NCBI GenBank assembly: GCA_902481695.1
Contig: CABSXY010000149.1
Location: 1 to 5,032, forward strand
Reading direction: 5' to 3'
Length of the DNA: 5,032 nt
From: an uncultured Haemophilus sp.
GTDB taxonomy: Bacteria; Pseudomonadota; Gammaproteobacteria; Enterobacterales; Pasteurellaceae
How positions within the stretch are numbered: position 1 is the first letter of the stretch; every line of letters begins with the position of its first letter. This document shows, one piece after another, positions 5,032 to 5,032 of this stretch. A program made the position numbers and the translations under genes. The notes beneath the pieces are model-generated. The model was not told the DNA's origin and ran no database searches. It saw only the letters and a program-made list of their open reading frames with translations.

Positions 5032-5032
5032 G

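Noticed and set aside
1..5032. Search for an unknown multi-gene system, mobile element, CRISPR or RNA gene
   Set aside because: All five genes belong to recognised families, intergenic gaps are short (longest 143 bases), and no tandem repeats, terminal repeats or structured RNA signatures were seen.

Overview
The window comes from an AT-rich gammaproteobacterium of the family Pasteurellaceae, most likely the genus Haemophilus. Two observations point there. First, it carries exact copies of the Haemophilus-type DNA uptake signal core AAGTGCGGT (61-69 and 3047-3055) plus several one-mismatch copies. Second, the order mioC-zapB-glpX is, from memory, that of H. influenzae. The species cannot be fixed from this sequence alone. 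It is ordinary chromosomal housekeeping DNA: I see no transposase, integrase, phage gene, tRNA, rRNA, CRISPR array or toxin/defence system.

Layout, left to right. At 1-162 (minus) is the N-terminal part of mioC, a small FMN flavodoxin-like protein that runs off the left edge. Just upstream of it at 214-432 (minus) is zapB, a coiled-coil cell-division factor; a hairpin with a U-tract fills the 51-base gap between them. Positions 433-575 form the divergent control region between zapB and glpX. It contains a full match to the PurR/LacI-family operator consensus (520-535) and an extended -10 promoter for glpX. glpX (576-1589, plus) encodes class II fructose-1,6-bisphosphatase. It converges on mutS (1649-4231, minus), and the 59-base gap holds a strong bidirectional terminator. 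mutS encodes the full-length DNA mismatch recognition ATPase. Upstream of it, after 83 bases with no visible terminator, lies an MgtC/SapB-family inner-membrane protein gene (4315-5031, minus) whose ATG sits one base from the right edge.

These genes do not form one pathway: they cover flavin electron transfer, cell division, gluconeogenesis, mismatch repair and a membrane protein. The possible links are regulatory. zapB and mioC may be co-transcribed through a leaky hairpin. The mgtC-like gene and mutS may share a transcript. The PurR-type operator could tie glpX, or zapB, to purine status.

I find no undescribed multi-gene system. The observations most worth a second look are: the PurR-type operator before glpX; a 13-bp perfect inverted repeat framing an uptake sequence inside mutS; a recurring AAGAGCGGT variant of the uptake signal, which also builds the glpX/mutS terminator stem; and the fact that all four in-gene uptake-like sites are read in the same frame as Thr-Ala-Leu.
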